Below, piece after piece: positions 1 to 8,389 of a stretch of DNA of 64,000 bases. The number at the start of each line of letters is the position of its first letter. Position 1 is the first letter of the stretch. The stretch is from contig JALAGS010000028.1 of assembly GCA_022712315.1 (NCBI GenBank), forward strand, positions 27,870 through 91,869. The letters are read 5' to 3'. This DNA comes from Sphingobacterium sp. GTDB taxonomy: Bacteria > Bacteroidota > Bacteroidia > Sphingobacteriales > Sphingobacteriaceae. The translations under genes and the position numbers were made by a program. The notes under the pieces are model-generated. The model was given only the letters and a program-made list of their open reading frames with translations. It was not told where the DNA came from and searched no databases.

Positions 1-62
1 CTCAATACCATCCAAAGGATCCTTTAGAGGATATCACTTATGTCAATATTAACCAAAAATAA
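1..62 (+). CDS. Possible 3' end of a gene running in from the left edge (partial)
   Basis: Reading from base 3, the frame stays open for 19 codons and stops at TAA (60-62). The residues (QYHPKDPLEDITYVNINQK) are mixed and polar and look like an ordinary protein C-terminus rather than random AT-rich translation. It would converge on efp, with the efp terminator between. The fragment is too short to assign to a family, and the other two rightward frames also run a few codons before stopping, so this is only a possibility. Confidence 0.3.
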   Translation, partial: QYHPKDPLEDITYVNINQK

Positions 63-152
63 CATTCCTGACAATTCAATTGTATTTAAGGCAAAAAAAT
101 AAAAATTCTAGTTCGAAACCGAAAAACTGGCACTCAAATCTATTCAAAACAC

Positions 153-189
153 AAAAAAAACGGCCTTGTAGCGAGCGCTATCAAGACCG
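153..189 (-). terminator. Rho-independent terminator of efp
   Basis: On the minus strand a long hairpin (arms CGGTCTTGATAGCG and CGCTACAAGGCCG, with one G-T pair and one unpaired base) is followed directly by eight T. It lies about 30 bases past the efp stop codon, so it ends the leftward transcript. Confidence 0.85.
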
Positions 190-219
190 AATAATCAACC
201 TAAACCTAAAATCTTTATA

Positions 220-780
220 TTATTTTACGCGCTCGATATAATTACCAGTTTGCGTATCAACTCTCACTTTCTCACCTTGATTAATGAACAACGGTACCAT
301 AATCTCAACACCAGTCTCTACAGTCGCCTTTTTCAATGCGTTTGTAGAAGTATCTCCTTTTACAGCCGGTTCAGTATATGTAATTTCCAACTCTACACTT
401 TTTGGAGCTTCTGCCATAATAGGCTCATCGCTTTCAAAAGCAATAATTACAGTCATTCCCTCTTTCAAGAATCGTGCTGAATCACCAAACAAAAATTTAG
501 GAATATTAAATTGCTCGTATGTATTATTATCCATTACCACGAAGAAGTCCCCATCTTCATATAAATATTGATAATCACTCGTTTCTACTCGTGCTATCTC
601 TACAGACTCGTCAACTCTAAAACGGTATTCAACTAACTTTCCAGTTTTAACATTACGCATTCTAGCTTGATAGAATGCACGTAAATTACCTGGTGTACGG
701 TGTATATATTCTTCTACGGATACTAATTCTCCGTTAAATCTTAAGATATTTCCTGATTTTACCTCTGATGCCTTAGCCAT
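220..780 (-). CDS. efp: Translation elongation factor P
   Basis: EF-P binds next to the P-site tRNA of ribosomes stalled on polyproline stretches and promotes peptide-bond formation. The protein has 186 residues, the usual length, with the KOW-like N-terminal domain, the central OB fold, and the C-terminal OB domain carrying the family signature G-x-x-V-x-V-x-T-x-x-G near residues 168-181. The domain I loop reads HRTPGNLRAF at 27-36, so the tip residue that is a modified Lys in E. coli (Lys34 of PGKG) is Asn32 here. I see no modifying enzyme such as EpmA or EarP nearby, in keeping with an unmodified tip. It is the last gene of the leftward lipid A cluster, 84 bases from the ABC ATPase gene, with its own -7 box and a strong terminator. 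The assignment is secure. Confidence 0.97.
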   Translation of the reverse strand: MAKASEVKSGNILRFNGELVSVEEYIHRTPGNLRAFYQARMRNVKTGKLVEYRFRVDESVEIARVETSDYQYLYEDGDFFVVMDNNTYEQFNIPKFLFGDSARFLKEGMTVIIAFESDEPIMAEAPKSVELEITYTEPAVKGDTSTNALKKATVETGVEIMVPLFINQGEKVRVDTQTGNYIERVK

Positions 781-823
781 TCTTTGAATTGAACTTTAAA
801 CGGTTATCTCATTATTGAGTCGT

Positions 824-831
824 CAAAAGTA
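824..831 (-). promoter_or_regulatory. Candidate -7 box for efp
   Basis: The plus strand reads CAAAAGTA, so the minus strand gives TACTTTTG, matching the Bacteroidota -7 consensus TAnnTTTG. It lies 44 bases upstream of the efp start, in the gap after the ABC ATPase gene. No good -33 TTTG is visible at the usual spacing, so it may be weak. Confidence 0.4.
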
Positions 832-864
832 CAAAAACTAATTGTGTTATTAAAATTTCATTCG

Positions 865-1494
865 CTACTTTTTAAAATCTACAATGGAAATAGTTTCATC
901 GCAGAATTCATACTCTTTTTTTTGATTCGAGCAGACAATAAATAATCTGGATGGCAACTCTGTACGGTCTATCAAGCTAAGATACCATTGTTCACCCGCA
1001 CTATCCAAATTACTTGTAGGTTCATCCAGTAAAACTAGGTCAGATGCGGAACAGCAAGCTAGCGCCAGTTTTACACGCTGCCGCATACCTGACGAAAAAA
1101 AACGTAGCTCTCTGTCCAGTGCATGCTCCAATCCCAAAAGGTTGACGACAGTTTGTTTATCAAAAGAAGGAAGATAATTTTTAAATTTGAAATGAAAATC
1201 AATCAGCTCATTTAGGGTAAATTCCTCGATCAGCTCAACATAGGGAGCTGCAAGAGATAGTTGCTGATAGATATGATCTAAAGGAAGGACTTCGTCTCCA
1301 TCTGTGTAGATTAGTTCACCCGATGAGGGTGCCAAACTACTTGAAAGCACTTTTAGAAAAGTAGATTTCCCTGAACCATTATGGCCGAGGATGGCATAAC
1401 TCTTGCCGGACTCAAAGGTATAGTTTATATGCCTAAAAATCCATTCATTGTTATACCTCCTACCAATATCTTTTAATGTAATTTTCAAATTCAC
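865..1494 (-). CDS. ABC transporter ATP-binding protein
   Basis: A stand-alone ATPase of an ABC transporter, 209 residues. Walker A is GHNGSGKST at 37-45, the signature region is FSSGMRQR at 133-140, and Walker B with the catalytic Glu is LVLLDEPT at 153-160. The switch region near the end reads CSNQ, so the usual switch His is not obvious. No permease gene is adjacent, and the substrate cannot be told. It starts 16 bases after lpxA and probably shares its transcript. In position it could serve an envelope function, but that is inference only. Confidence 0.85.
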   Translation of the reverse strand: MNLKITLKDIGRRYNNEWIFRHINYTFESGKSYAILGHNGSGKSTFLKVLSSSLAPSSGELIYTDGDEVLPLDHIYQQLSLAAPYVELIEEFTLNELIDFHFKFKNYLPSFDKQTVVNLLGLEHALDRELRFFSSGMRQRVKLALACCSASDLVLLDEPTSNLDSAGEQWYLSLIDRTELPSRLFIVCSNQKKEYEFCDETISIVDFKK

Positions 1495-1510
1495 TAGAAT
1501 CGATACGCGA

Positions 1511-2299
1511 TTACATCGCTCTATTATTGAATCCTTTCATAATACCCCGACCTGAATTCCGAATAAAATCCAAAATTTCATCACGGATTTCCGTTGCCTG
1601 ATATTCCGCTTCTATAATTTCTATCGCTTTAGCCAGATTTCTATTTTGGACAAAAAGAATTCGATATAGGTTCTGAATCTCGGCGATTTGCTCTTCTGAA
1701 AACCCTCTTCTTCTCAATCCAACAGAATTAATCCCCGCATAAGAAATCGGTTCACGCGCAGCTTTAACAAAAGGAGGAATATCCTTACGTACCAATGAAC
1801 CACCGGTAACAAATGCATGCGAACCTATTTTGACAAACTGGTGCACAGCTACCATTCCAGCAAGTACAACATAATCACCCACCGTAATATGTCCAGCAAG
1901 TGTACTATTGTTTGAAAAAACACAGTTATCACCTACTTCACAATCATGCGCAACATGACTATAAGCTTGGATCAAACAATTTTTCCCTATCACCGTTTTA
2001 TACCTATCCTTTGTTCCACGATTGATTGTTACACACTCACGAATGGTTGTATTATCACCAATTTCCGCTGTAGTGATCTCCCCATCAAATTTTAAATCTT
2101 GAGGTTCTCCAGAAATTACAGCACCGGGATATATCTTACAGTTTTTTCCAATTCGAGCTCCATCCATAATGGTCACATTTGATCCTATCCAAGTGCCTTC
2201 ACCAATGACGACATCTTTATAGATAGTTACAAATGGTTCGATGACCACATTTTTAGCAATTTTTGCCTCAGGATGAATATAAGCTAATGGCTGTATCAT
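1511..2299 (-). CDS. lpxA: Acyl-ACP--UDP-N-acetylglucosamine O-acyltransferase
   Basis: LpxA transfers a hydroxyacyl chain from acyl carrier protein to the 3-OH of UDP-GlcNAc, the first step of lipid A synthesis, in the cytoplasm. The 262 residues show a left-handed beta-helix of hexapeptide repeats (I/V-G-x-x-x-x pattern, about residues 1-190) and a helical C-terminal tail. The catalytic His is expected at 118 in the HVAHDC motif (115-120). The gene follows lpxC-fabZ by 10 bases, so the two are surely co-transcribed. Length and motifs fit the family throughout. Confidence 0.97.
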   Translation of the reverse strand: MIQPLAYIHPEAKIAKNVVIEPFVTIYKDVVIGEGTWIGSNVTIMDGARIGKNCKIYPGAVISGEPQDLKFDGEITTAEIGDNTTIRECVTINRGTKDRYKTVIGKNCLIQAYSHVAHDCEVGDNCVFSNNSTLAGHITVGDYVVLAGMVAVHQFVKIGSHAFVTGGSLVRKDIPPFVKAAREPISYAGINSVGLRRRGFSEEQIAEIQNLYRILFVQNRNLAKAIEIIEAEYQATEIRDEILDFIRNSGRGIMKGFNNRAM

Positions 2300-2309
2300 C
2301 TATACTACT

Positions 2310-3710
2310 TTAGTTGTTATTTACTCTTACGATCTGTGCCATAAGCTCTGCTTCACACACAATTTTTTCTCCTACCATCGCTACACCTTTCATTTTTGCA
2401 ATACCTCTTCGAATTGGCTCCATCAGATCACATCTAAAAATAACCGAATCTCCGGGAGTTACCTGGGCTTTAAAACGTGCATTTTCAATTTTAAGGAACA
2501 AGGTTAACCAGTTCTCTGGATCAGGAACTGTCTTTAGAACCAAAATTCCACCTGTCTGCGCCATAGCCTCTACTTGCAAGACACCTGGAAATAATGGTGC
2601 TCCAGGAAAATGCCCCATAAATAAATCTTCATTCATGGTTACATTCTTCAAACCTACAACATGCGTCTCTGTCAATTCGAGGATTTTATCCACCATAAGC
2701 ATAGGCTGACGATGAGGTAAAATTTTCATAATTTCTACCGTATCGTACAATGCCGGCATATTTGGATCGTAAACTTTAATTTTTTTACGCGTTTTATCTT
2801 TCTTGATCTGCTCTTTTATCTTTTTCGCAAAGGCAACGTTTGCAGCATGGCCTGGTCGAGCAGCCATAATATGTCCTTTCAGAGGTCTTCCGACGAGCGC
2901 TAAATCTCCAACCATGTCCAACAATTTATGCCGGGCAGGTTCATTTTGATAGCGCAATTGATTATTGTTTAATATTCCTTCTTTAGCAACTGCAACGGTT
3001 TCTTTATGGAAAAGATGCGCTAATTTTTGCAACTCCTCAGGAGAAGTCTCCTTATCCACAATAACGATCGCATTACTCAGATCCCCCCCTTTAATAAGTC
3101 CATGATCGACCAACATTTCCAATTCGTGCAAGAAACAAAATGTGCGCGAAGAAGCTATTTCTGATTTAAAATCCTCAATTGATGTGATCGCAGCATGTTG
3201 GCTACCCAAGACAGGTGAGTTGAAATCGATCATACAAGTCAACCGATATCCATCCATCGGCATGCCCAATATCTCAACTTTACGATCTGGCTCCGCATAA
3301 TGAATATTATTGGATATCTCATAATAATCCCGATCAGCGTCCTGCTCTTCGAATCCGGCCTCCTCAAGCAATTTTACAAAAATCGCTGAACTCCCATCCA
3401 GGATGGGTATTTCAGGGCCATCAATATCAATCAGCACATTATCAATCTGTAAACCAATTAAAGATGCCATCAAATGTTCAATTGTACTCACACTTGCCCC
3501 GTTCTGCGTAATTGTCGTCCCCCTAGAGGTATCCGTAACGTTATCCGCATCAACCAAAATTTCTGGCTGCCCCTCCAAATCTACACGCCTGAACTTAAAC
3601 CAGTGATTTTCCGGAGCTGGCTTAATCGTCATCGATACAATTTTTCCTGTATGAAGACCTACCCCCGAAATTTCAACCTCGTTTTTGATGGTTCTCTGTT
3701 TTACATTCAT
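2310..3710 (-). CDS. lpxC/fabZ: Bifunctional UDP-3-O-acyl-GlcNAc deacetylase / 3-hydroxyacyl-ACP dehydratase
   Basis: This is a natural fusion of two enzymes that compete for the same hydroxyacyl-ACP pool. Residues are counted from the upstream ATG at 3722. The LpxC part (about 5-310) removes the acetyl group in the committed step of lipid A synthesis; its zinc ligands are seen as His83 in STIEH, His265 and Asp269 in HKLLD, with catalytic His284. The FabZ part (about 322-470) dehydrates hydroxyacyl-ACP in fatty-acid synthesis; it shows LPHRQPM and GHFPGAPLFPG with catalytic His371 and Glu385. The fusion is standard in Bacteroidota. The start at 3710 (MNVKQ) fits the family better than the ATG four codons upstream. 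Confidence 0.97.
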   Translation of the reverse strand: MNVKQRTIKNEVEISGVGLHTGKIVSMTIKPAPENHWFKFRRVDLEGQPEILVDADNVTDTSRGTTITQNGASVSTIEHLMASLIGLQIDNVLIDIDGPEIPILDGSSAIFVKLLEEAGFEEQDADRDYYEISNNIHYAEPDRKVEILGMPMDGYRLTCMIDFNSPVLGSQHAAITSIEDFKSEIASSRTFCFLHELEMLVDHGLIKGGDLSNAIVIVDKETSPEELQKLAHLFHKETVAVAKEGILNNNQLRYQNEPARHKLLDMVGDLALVGRPLKGHIMAARPGHAANVAFAKKIKEQIKKDKTRKKIKVYDPNMPALYDTVEIMKILPHRQPMLMVDKILELTETHVVGLKNVTMNEDLFMGHFPGAPLFPGVLQVEAMAQTGGILVLKTVPDPENWLTLFLKIENARFKAQVTPGDSVIFRCDLMEPIRRGIAKMKGVAMVGEKIVCEAELMAQIVRVNNN

Positions 3711-3730
3711 TTCTAATAACATATTTTTAA

Positions 3731-3748
3731 ATCAAAACTTCTTTTGAT
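3731..3748. repeat. Small inverted repeat in the lpxC-fabZ leader
   Basis: ATCAAAA and TTTTGAT form a perfect seven-base stem around a four-base loop (CTTC). It sits about 20 bases upstream of the lpxC-fabZ start, within the 128-base gap after lpxD. A role in control of this step is possible but not shown by the sequence. Confidence 0.4.
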
Positions 3749-3850
3749 AAAACATTCATGCGTTAAGCTATTTAGACCAATCTATAGAGCGAGGCTATGA
3801 ATAATTGTTTCATCACAATTAAAGAACAGTTTATTTTCAATGAAAAATAA

Positions 3851-4891
3851 TTATTTCAATTTTTTTTCTACTAACTTTTCTAACTCTTGGATCCGTTTTT
3901 CTAATTCAGGAAGACGTGCAAAAATCACATTAGAACGCAATTGCGGTTGGTAAGGCATCACTGGGGTACCGCCCCACTTTTTACCTTCCTCTTTAATTGA
4001 TCTATTCACCCCTGATTGTGCCTGAATTTGAGATCCCTTTGCAACAACAATATGCCCAACAACACCAACCTGGCCTCCCAAAACCACATGCTCTCCAATT
4101 TTTGAACTGCCAGAAATTCCTGTTTGTGCAGCGATAACCGTATTCTTTCCAATATCCACGTTATGGGCAATTTGGATCAAATTATCCAATTTAACACCAT
4201 CACGTACTATTGTAGCACCCATTGTTGCCCGATCGATTACTGTATTGGCACCAATCTCAACATTGTCCTCCACTTGAACATAACCAATCTGAGGGACTTT
4301 CTTATAGGTTCCGTCTTCTTGCGGTGCAAATCCAAATCCATCTGATCCAATCACAACACCAGAATGTACTACCACATTTTTTCCAATCTTACAATCATGA
4401 TAAATCTTTACTCCAGGATAAAGTGTTGTATTATCTCCAATTGTCACTTTATCTCCAATATAGACCTGCGGGTAAATTTTCACATTGTCTCCAATAGAGG
4501 CACCTCTACCAATATAGACAAATGCACCTATATACCCACCTTGGCCAATCTCCGCCTCAGCATGTATAAAATGAGGTTCCTCACGTCCGCTTTTGTCAAG
4601 ACGAAACTCATTATACATGTTCAGAATAGTAGAGAACGCCGCATAAGCATTCTTTACTCGTATGATAGTCAATGTCGGTTTGGTCTCCTGGATCAATTGT
4701 AAATCGTCGTTAACAATTACAATCGAGGCATCGGTAGTATAAATAAAATGCTCGTATTTTGGATTTGACAAAAAAGAAAGATCGCCTTTTTTACCTTCCT
4801 CAATTTTGGCAAGGTTACCTACAGTAACTTCTGGATTTCCTTCAATCCGTCCTTCTAATAATGTCCCTATTTGTTGAGCAGTAAATTGCAT
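3851..4891 (-). CDS. lpxD: UDP-3-O-(3-hydroxyacyl)glucosamine N-acyltransferase
   Basis: LpxD adds the second hydroxyacyl chain, to the 2-amino group, in the third step of lipid A synthesis. The 346 residues comprise the N-terminal uridine-binding domain (about 1-100), a long hexapeptide-repeat beta-helix (about 105-305) and a C-terminal helix rich in Glu and Lys. The catalytic His is expected at 243 in the IAHN motif. It is 33 bases downstream of the HD-domain gene and 128 bases upstream of lpxC-fabZ. The order lpxD, lpxC-fabZ, lpxA is the common one in this phylum. Confidence 0.97.
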   Translation of the reverse strand: MQFTAQQIGTLLEGRIEGNPEVTVGNLAKIEEGKKGDLSFLSNPKYEHFIYTTDASIVIVNDDLQLIQETKPTLTIIRVKNAYAAFSTILNMYNEFRLDKSGREEPHFIHAEAEIGQGGYIGAFVYIGRGASIGDNVKIYPQVYIGDKVTIGDNTTLYPGVKIYHDCKIGKNVVVHSGVVIGSDGFGFAPQEDGTYKKVPQIGYVQVEDNVEIGANTVIDRATMGATIVRDGVKLDNLIQIAHNVDIGKNTVIAAQTGISGSSKIGEHVVLGGQVGVVGHIVVAKGSQIQAQSGVNRSIKEEGKKWGGTPVMPYQPQLRSNVIFARLPELEKRIQELEKLVEKKLK

Positions 4892-4924
4892 GGTACAAAT
4901 CTATGTTTTTTTATTAAAAAATAA

Positions 4925-6175
4925 CTACTTGCTAGAAGTAATTGCAACATATCCCACCTCTTTTGGATAACACAAAGCATATTTAGCCACATTTTTCGAC
5001 AACGCCTCTAAATTTCCGAGATCAGAAGCTTCGGTGATATCGACAAGTTCACCTGATTTCAACAATATTTTAATCTGATCCTTGGAAGAGTTATAGGCAC
5101 GGTTTTGAATTTCCTGCGTAAACACATAATAATGAATATCCTCGTGAGCCACCCCCATTCTTTCCTGTACTTTCGCCTTCACCAAATCAATATATGCCGT
5201 TGTAAATGGTTTATCACTCATAATAGAACGATAAAGGTTACGCTTCATAACCCGTTGGCACACCTCACATAAAATATGATCCTCATGGTGCTCCCATGTT
5301 TTTATGGCAGACATAATATCTGTATCATCTAGACGAGTAAACCAATCCAAATGTAACGGGTCATCCAAAAAATTACTTTTGTTGATCTGCTGATTTAAAA
5401 ACCAATGAAACGCCGGTGTCGCAAAAAGCTTGCCGCCAGCAGCCGTCAAATATTTTGCCCGCTGCAAAATTTTAATTAGCAATTGTTCAGCACCAATAAC
5501 GGTTTTGTGCAAATACACTTGCCAGTACATCAGCCTCCGTGCTATAAGAAATTTCTCAACAGAATAAAGCGCTTTATACTCCACCACAATCTCATCCTCT
5601 ACTACATGGAGCATTTTTATGATACGATCAAATGAGATGACCCCTTCTGATACGCCTGTAAAAAAGCTATCTCTATTGAGGTAGTCCATTCGATCAACAT
5701 CCAATTGGCTCGATACCAATTGATGAAGGAATTTCCGTTCGTATTTATTATTAAAGATTGTAATTGCAAGGCTTAATCTTCCTCCCAAATCACTGTTGAT
5801 TCGATCCATTAAGAGGGAGGACAATAGCTCATGAGAAACACCTTCAATCAAACTATGCTCCAAAGAATGAGAAAAAGGGCCATGACCTATATCATGGAGC
5901 AAAATTGCCGAAAGGACAGCCTCCTCTTCTTCCTCTGAAATTTTAACGCCTTTACTCTTCAGAGTTTCCAAAGCCATAGACATCAGATGCATCGCCCCTA
6001 TTGCATGCTGGAAACGCGTATGCAAAGCTCCCGGATACACAAGATGTGTCATGCTCACCTGTTTAATATAACGGAGCCTTTGAAAATAAGGATGTTGTAC
6101 TAGGTCAAAAACCAATCCCGTAGGAATCGCAACAAATCCATATACCGGATCATTAATAATTTTATTTTTGTTCAA
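4925..6175 (-). CDS. HD-domain phosphohydrolase (dGTPase-like)
   Basis: A cytoplasmic metal-dependent phosphohydrolase of the HD superfamily, 416 residues. The metal-binding residues are His57 (in HTRFQHAIGA), the His94-Asp95 pair in LLHDIGHGPFSH, and a later Asp in QLDVDRMDYL (157-166). This spacing and the phrase DVDRMDYL are typical of SamHD1/dGTPase-related proteins, which remove triphosphate from dNTPs, but the substrate of this bacterial branch is not established. It is the first gene of the leftward lipid A cluster and has a good -7 box upstream. A link with lipid A synthesis is positional only. Confidence 0.85.
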   Translation of the reverse strand: MNKNKIINDPVYGFVAIPTGLVFDLVQHPYFQRLRYIKQVSMTHLVYPGALHTRFQHAIGAMHLMSMALETLKSKGVKISEEEEEAVLSAILLHDIGHGPFSHSLEHSLIEGVSHELLSSLLMDRINSDLGGRLSLAITIFNNKYERKFLHQLVSSQLDVDRMDYLNRDSFFTGVSEGVISFDRIIKMLHVVEDEIVVEYKALYSVEKFLIARRLMYWQVYLHKTVIGAEQLLIKILQRAKYLTAAGGKLFATPAFHWFLNQQINKSNFLDDPLHLDWFTRLDDTDIMSAIKTWEHHEDHILCEVCQRVMKRNLYRSIMSDKPFTTAYIDLVKAKVQERMGVAHEDIHYYVFTQEIQNRAYNSSKDQIKILLKSGELVDITEASDLGNLEALSKNVAKYALCYPKEVGYVAITSSK

Positions 6176-6269
6176 TGTGGCGATAAATTAATACTATCAT
6201 CAACACTATAAATATGAAACCGAGCCCTTTAATCACGAACTCCTGGTTAACACTAGTATAAACTTAAAA

Positions 6270-6277
6270 CAAAGATA
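6270..6277 (-). promoter_or_regulatory. Candidate -7 box of the HD-lpxD-lpxC/fabZ-lpxA operon
   Basis: The plus strand reads CAAAGATA, giving TATCTTTG on the minus strand, an exact TAnnTTTG. It lies 95 bases upstream of the HD-domain start, in the divergent gap shared with porX. A -33 element at the usual distance is not clear. Confidence 0.4.
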
Positions 6278-6392
6278 GTTAGTTCATCGTTAAGAAATGT
6301 TAAAAATAAAATCTAAAGCACGATATTTGCTTATGTTAGCATTAGATCGTAAATCCGATCTCCCCCTACTAATAGACATATATAACAACACG

Positions 6393-7946
6393 ATGCAAAA
6401 AACACATATTCTTTGGGCTGACGATGAAATTGACTTTCTAAAACCACATATTTTATTTTTAGAAAGCAAGGGATACAAAGTTGACACAGTCAATAATGGG
6501 AATGATGCCGTTGAAGCCTTTAAAAATGGTTTTTTCCATCTCATTTTCTTAGACGAAAATATGCCTGGACTTACAGGTCTTGAAACACTTGCTATACTTA
6601 AATCGATCAATCCGACAGTCCCTATTGTTCTGGTCACAAAAAACGAAGAAGAACATGTCATGGAAGATGCTATAGGCTCCAAAATAGATGATTATCTCAT
6701 TAAGCCCGTCAATCCCAAACAGATCTTGATGACGATAAAAAAATTGACCGAGAACAAGCGTCTTGTGAATGAGAAAACATCTATGGCTTATCAACAAGAC
6801 TTCCGCAACTTAGGAATGATCCTAAATGACAATCTGGATTTCAATCAATGGTCGGAAGTCTACAAAAAACTTGTCTATTGGGAATTATCACTCGAAAAGC
6901 TGGAGGACAATAATATGCATGAAATTCTGACGATGCAAAAGTCCGAAGCAAATATGCAATTTTCTAAATTTATAGAAAACAATTACATACAGTGGATCAA
7001 TCGTCCTGAGCATGCCCCCATCCTCTCACACCAACTATTCAAGAAAAAGGTATTTCCCACATTGGAGGATGAGATCCCTACATTTTTCTTTCTAATAGAC
7101 AATTTGCGCTTCGATCAATGGAAAATTATAAATGAGGTAATTACCGATTATTTTAGGCTTGAAGAGGAAATAAACTATTTCAGTATTTTACCGACAGCAA
7201 CACAATACGCCAGAAATGCCATTTTTAGTGGTTTAACCCCGTTAGAAATGGAAAAACGCTTTCCAAAATTATGGCAAAACGACGAAGATGAAGGCGGCAA
7301 GAATTTATACGAGGATAAATTCTTGGAAGATCAGGTTAAACGGTTATACCGCAAACCCATAAAGCACTCCTATACAAAAGTATTGACTCTAGAACAGGGA
7401 AAAGATGTTTTAGACAATCTCGGTAATTTGATGCACAATCAACTCAATGTATTGGTGTATAACTTTGTTGATATGCTATCTCATGCGCGTACGGACAGTT
7501 CAATGATTCGCGAATTAGCAAACGACGAAGCAGCATACCGCTCACTCACTTTGTCGTGGTTTGAACATTCCCCGCTATTAGAGGCTATGAAATGGCTTTC
7601 ACAAAAGAAAGTTCGTGTGATTGTTACAACCGACCACGGCACCATCCGTGTAAAAAAACCGAGTAAAATAGTAGGTGACCGAAACACAAATACAAATTTG
7701 AGATATAAACAAGGGAAAAACCTGAACTATATCGACAAAGATGTTTTTGCCATCAAAAATCCCCATGACGCACAGCTACCTAAACTTCATGTTAGCTCGA
7801 CATACGTTTTCGCCAAAGAAGATTCGTATTTTGTTTACCCCAACAATTACAATCAATTTGTAAATTACTTTAATGGAACGTTCCAGCATGGTGGAATCTC
7901 CTTGGAAGAAATGATTATCCCCTTTGCGACATACTTACCGAAATAG
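6393..7946 (+). CDS. porX: Type IX secretion response regulator with PglZ domain
   Basis: PorX is the response regulator that controls the type IX secretion system in Bacteroidota. From the start chosen here the protein has 517 residues: a receiver domain (about 1-120) with phospho-acceptor Asp54 in FLDENMPG, a helical linker, and a C-terminal PglZ domain of the alkaline phosphatase superfamily with metal-binding stretches LIDNLRFDQW and VIVTTDHG. PorX from Porphyromonas has been reported to hydrolyse oligonucleotides through this domain. The open frame extends 32 codons upstream (ATG 6297), but the receiver fold begins at MQKTHILWADDE, so 6393 is preferred. tsaE follows after 12 bases. Its partner kinase PorY is not in the window. 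Confidence 0.93.
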   Translation: MQKTHILWADDEIDFLKPHILFLESKGYKVDTVNNGNDAVEAFKNGFFHLIFLDENMPGLTGLETLAILKSINPTVPIVLVTKNEEEHVMEDAIGSKIDDYLIKPVNPKQILMTIKKLTENKRLVNEKTSMAYQQDFRNLGMILNDNLDFNQWSEVYKKLVYWELSLEKLEDNNMHEILTMQKSEANMQFSKFIENNYIQWINRPEHAPILSHQLFKKKVFPTLEDEIPTFFFLIDNLRFDQWKIINEVITDYFRLEEEINYFSILPTATQYARNAIFSGLTPLEMEKRFPKLWQNDEDEGGKNLYEDKFLEDQVKRLYRKPIKHSYTKVLTLEQGKDVLDNLGNLMHNQLNVLVYNFVDMLSHARTDSSMIRELANDEAAYRSLTLSWFEHSPLLEAMKWLSQKKVRVIVTTDHGTIRVKKPSKIVGDRNTNTNLRYKQGKNLNYIDKDVFAIKNPHDAQLPKLHVSSTYVFAKEDSYFVYPNNYNQFVNYFNGTFQHGGISLEEMIIPFATYLPK

Positions 7947-7958
7947 TAATTTTGCAAC

Positions 7959-8369
7959 ATGGAAATTATCGTAAATACGACAGCAGGTCTATCACAAGCC
8001 GCGCAGACACTTTTAAATAGTTTTCCAAAGGACCGAATTTTTCTATTATATGGTCCAATGGGAGCTGGAAAGACAACTTTTGTTAAACACCTGTGCACAC
8101 AATTGAAGGTAAAGGATAGCACCTCTAGTCCAACATTCTCCATTGTTAATGAATACGAATCTCCCACCGGGCCAATATATCACTTTGATTTTTATCGTAT
8201 TAAAGATGAACAAGAAGCATTCGATTTCGGCTATGAGGAATATTTCTATTCAGGTGCATACTGTTTTGTGGAGTGGCCGGAGAAAATCCCAAATTTACTT
8301 CCTGAAGAAGCAAAAGAAATACACATCAGCATCATAGATGCAACAACACGGAAAATTTCGATTCGTTAA
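7959..8369 (+). CDS. tsaE: tRNA threonylcarbamoyladenosine biosynthesis ATPase
   Basis: TsaE is the small ATPase that cycles the TsaB-TsaD complex during N6-threonylcarbamoyl-adenosine synthesis at position 37 of ANN-decoding tRNAs. The 136 residues show the Walker A GPMGAGKTT and the family motifs SSPTF and FDFYRI, at about the usual length. It is 12 bases after porX and 20 bases before an ABC ATPase gene. tsaC, which makes the threonylcarbamoyl-AMP, is also in this window at 19075. Confidence 0.95.
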   Translation: MEIIVNTTAGLSQAAQTLLNSFPKDRIFLLYGPMGAGKTTFVKHLCTQLKVKDSTSSPTFSIVNEYESPTGPIYHFDFYRIKDEQEAFDFGYEEYFYSGAYCFVEWPEKIPNLLPEEAKEIHISIIDATTRKISIR

Positions 8370-8389
8370 CCCACCTTTTTACGCTTACT

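Noticed and set aside
2310..3710. LpxC-FabZ fusion as a novel gene fusion
   Set aside because: This fusion is the normal form in Bacteroidota and is already well known.
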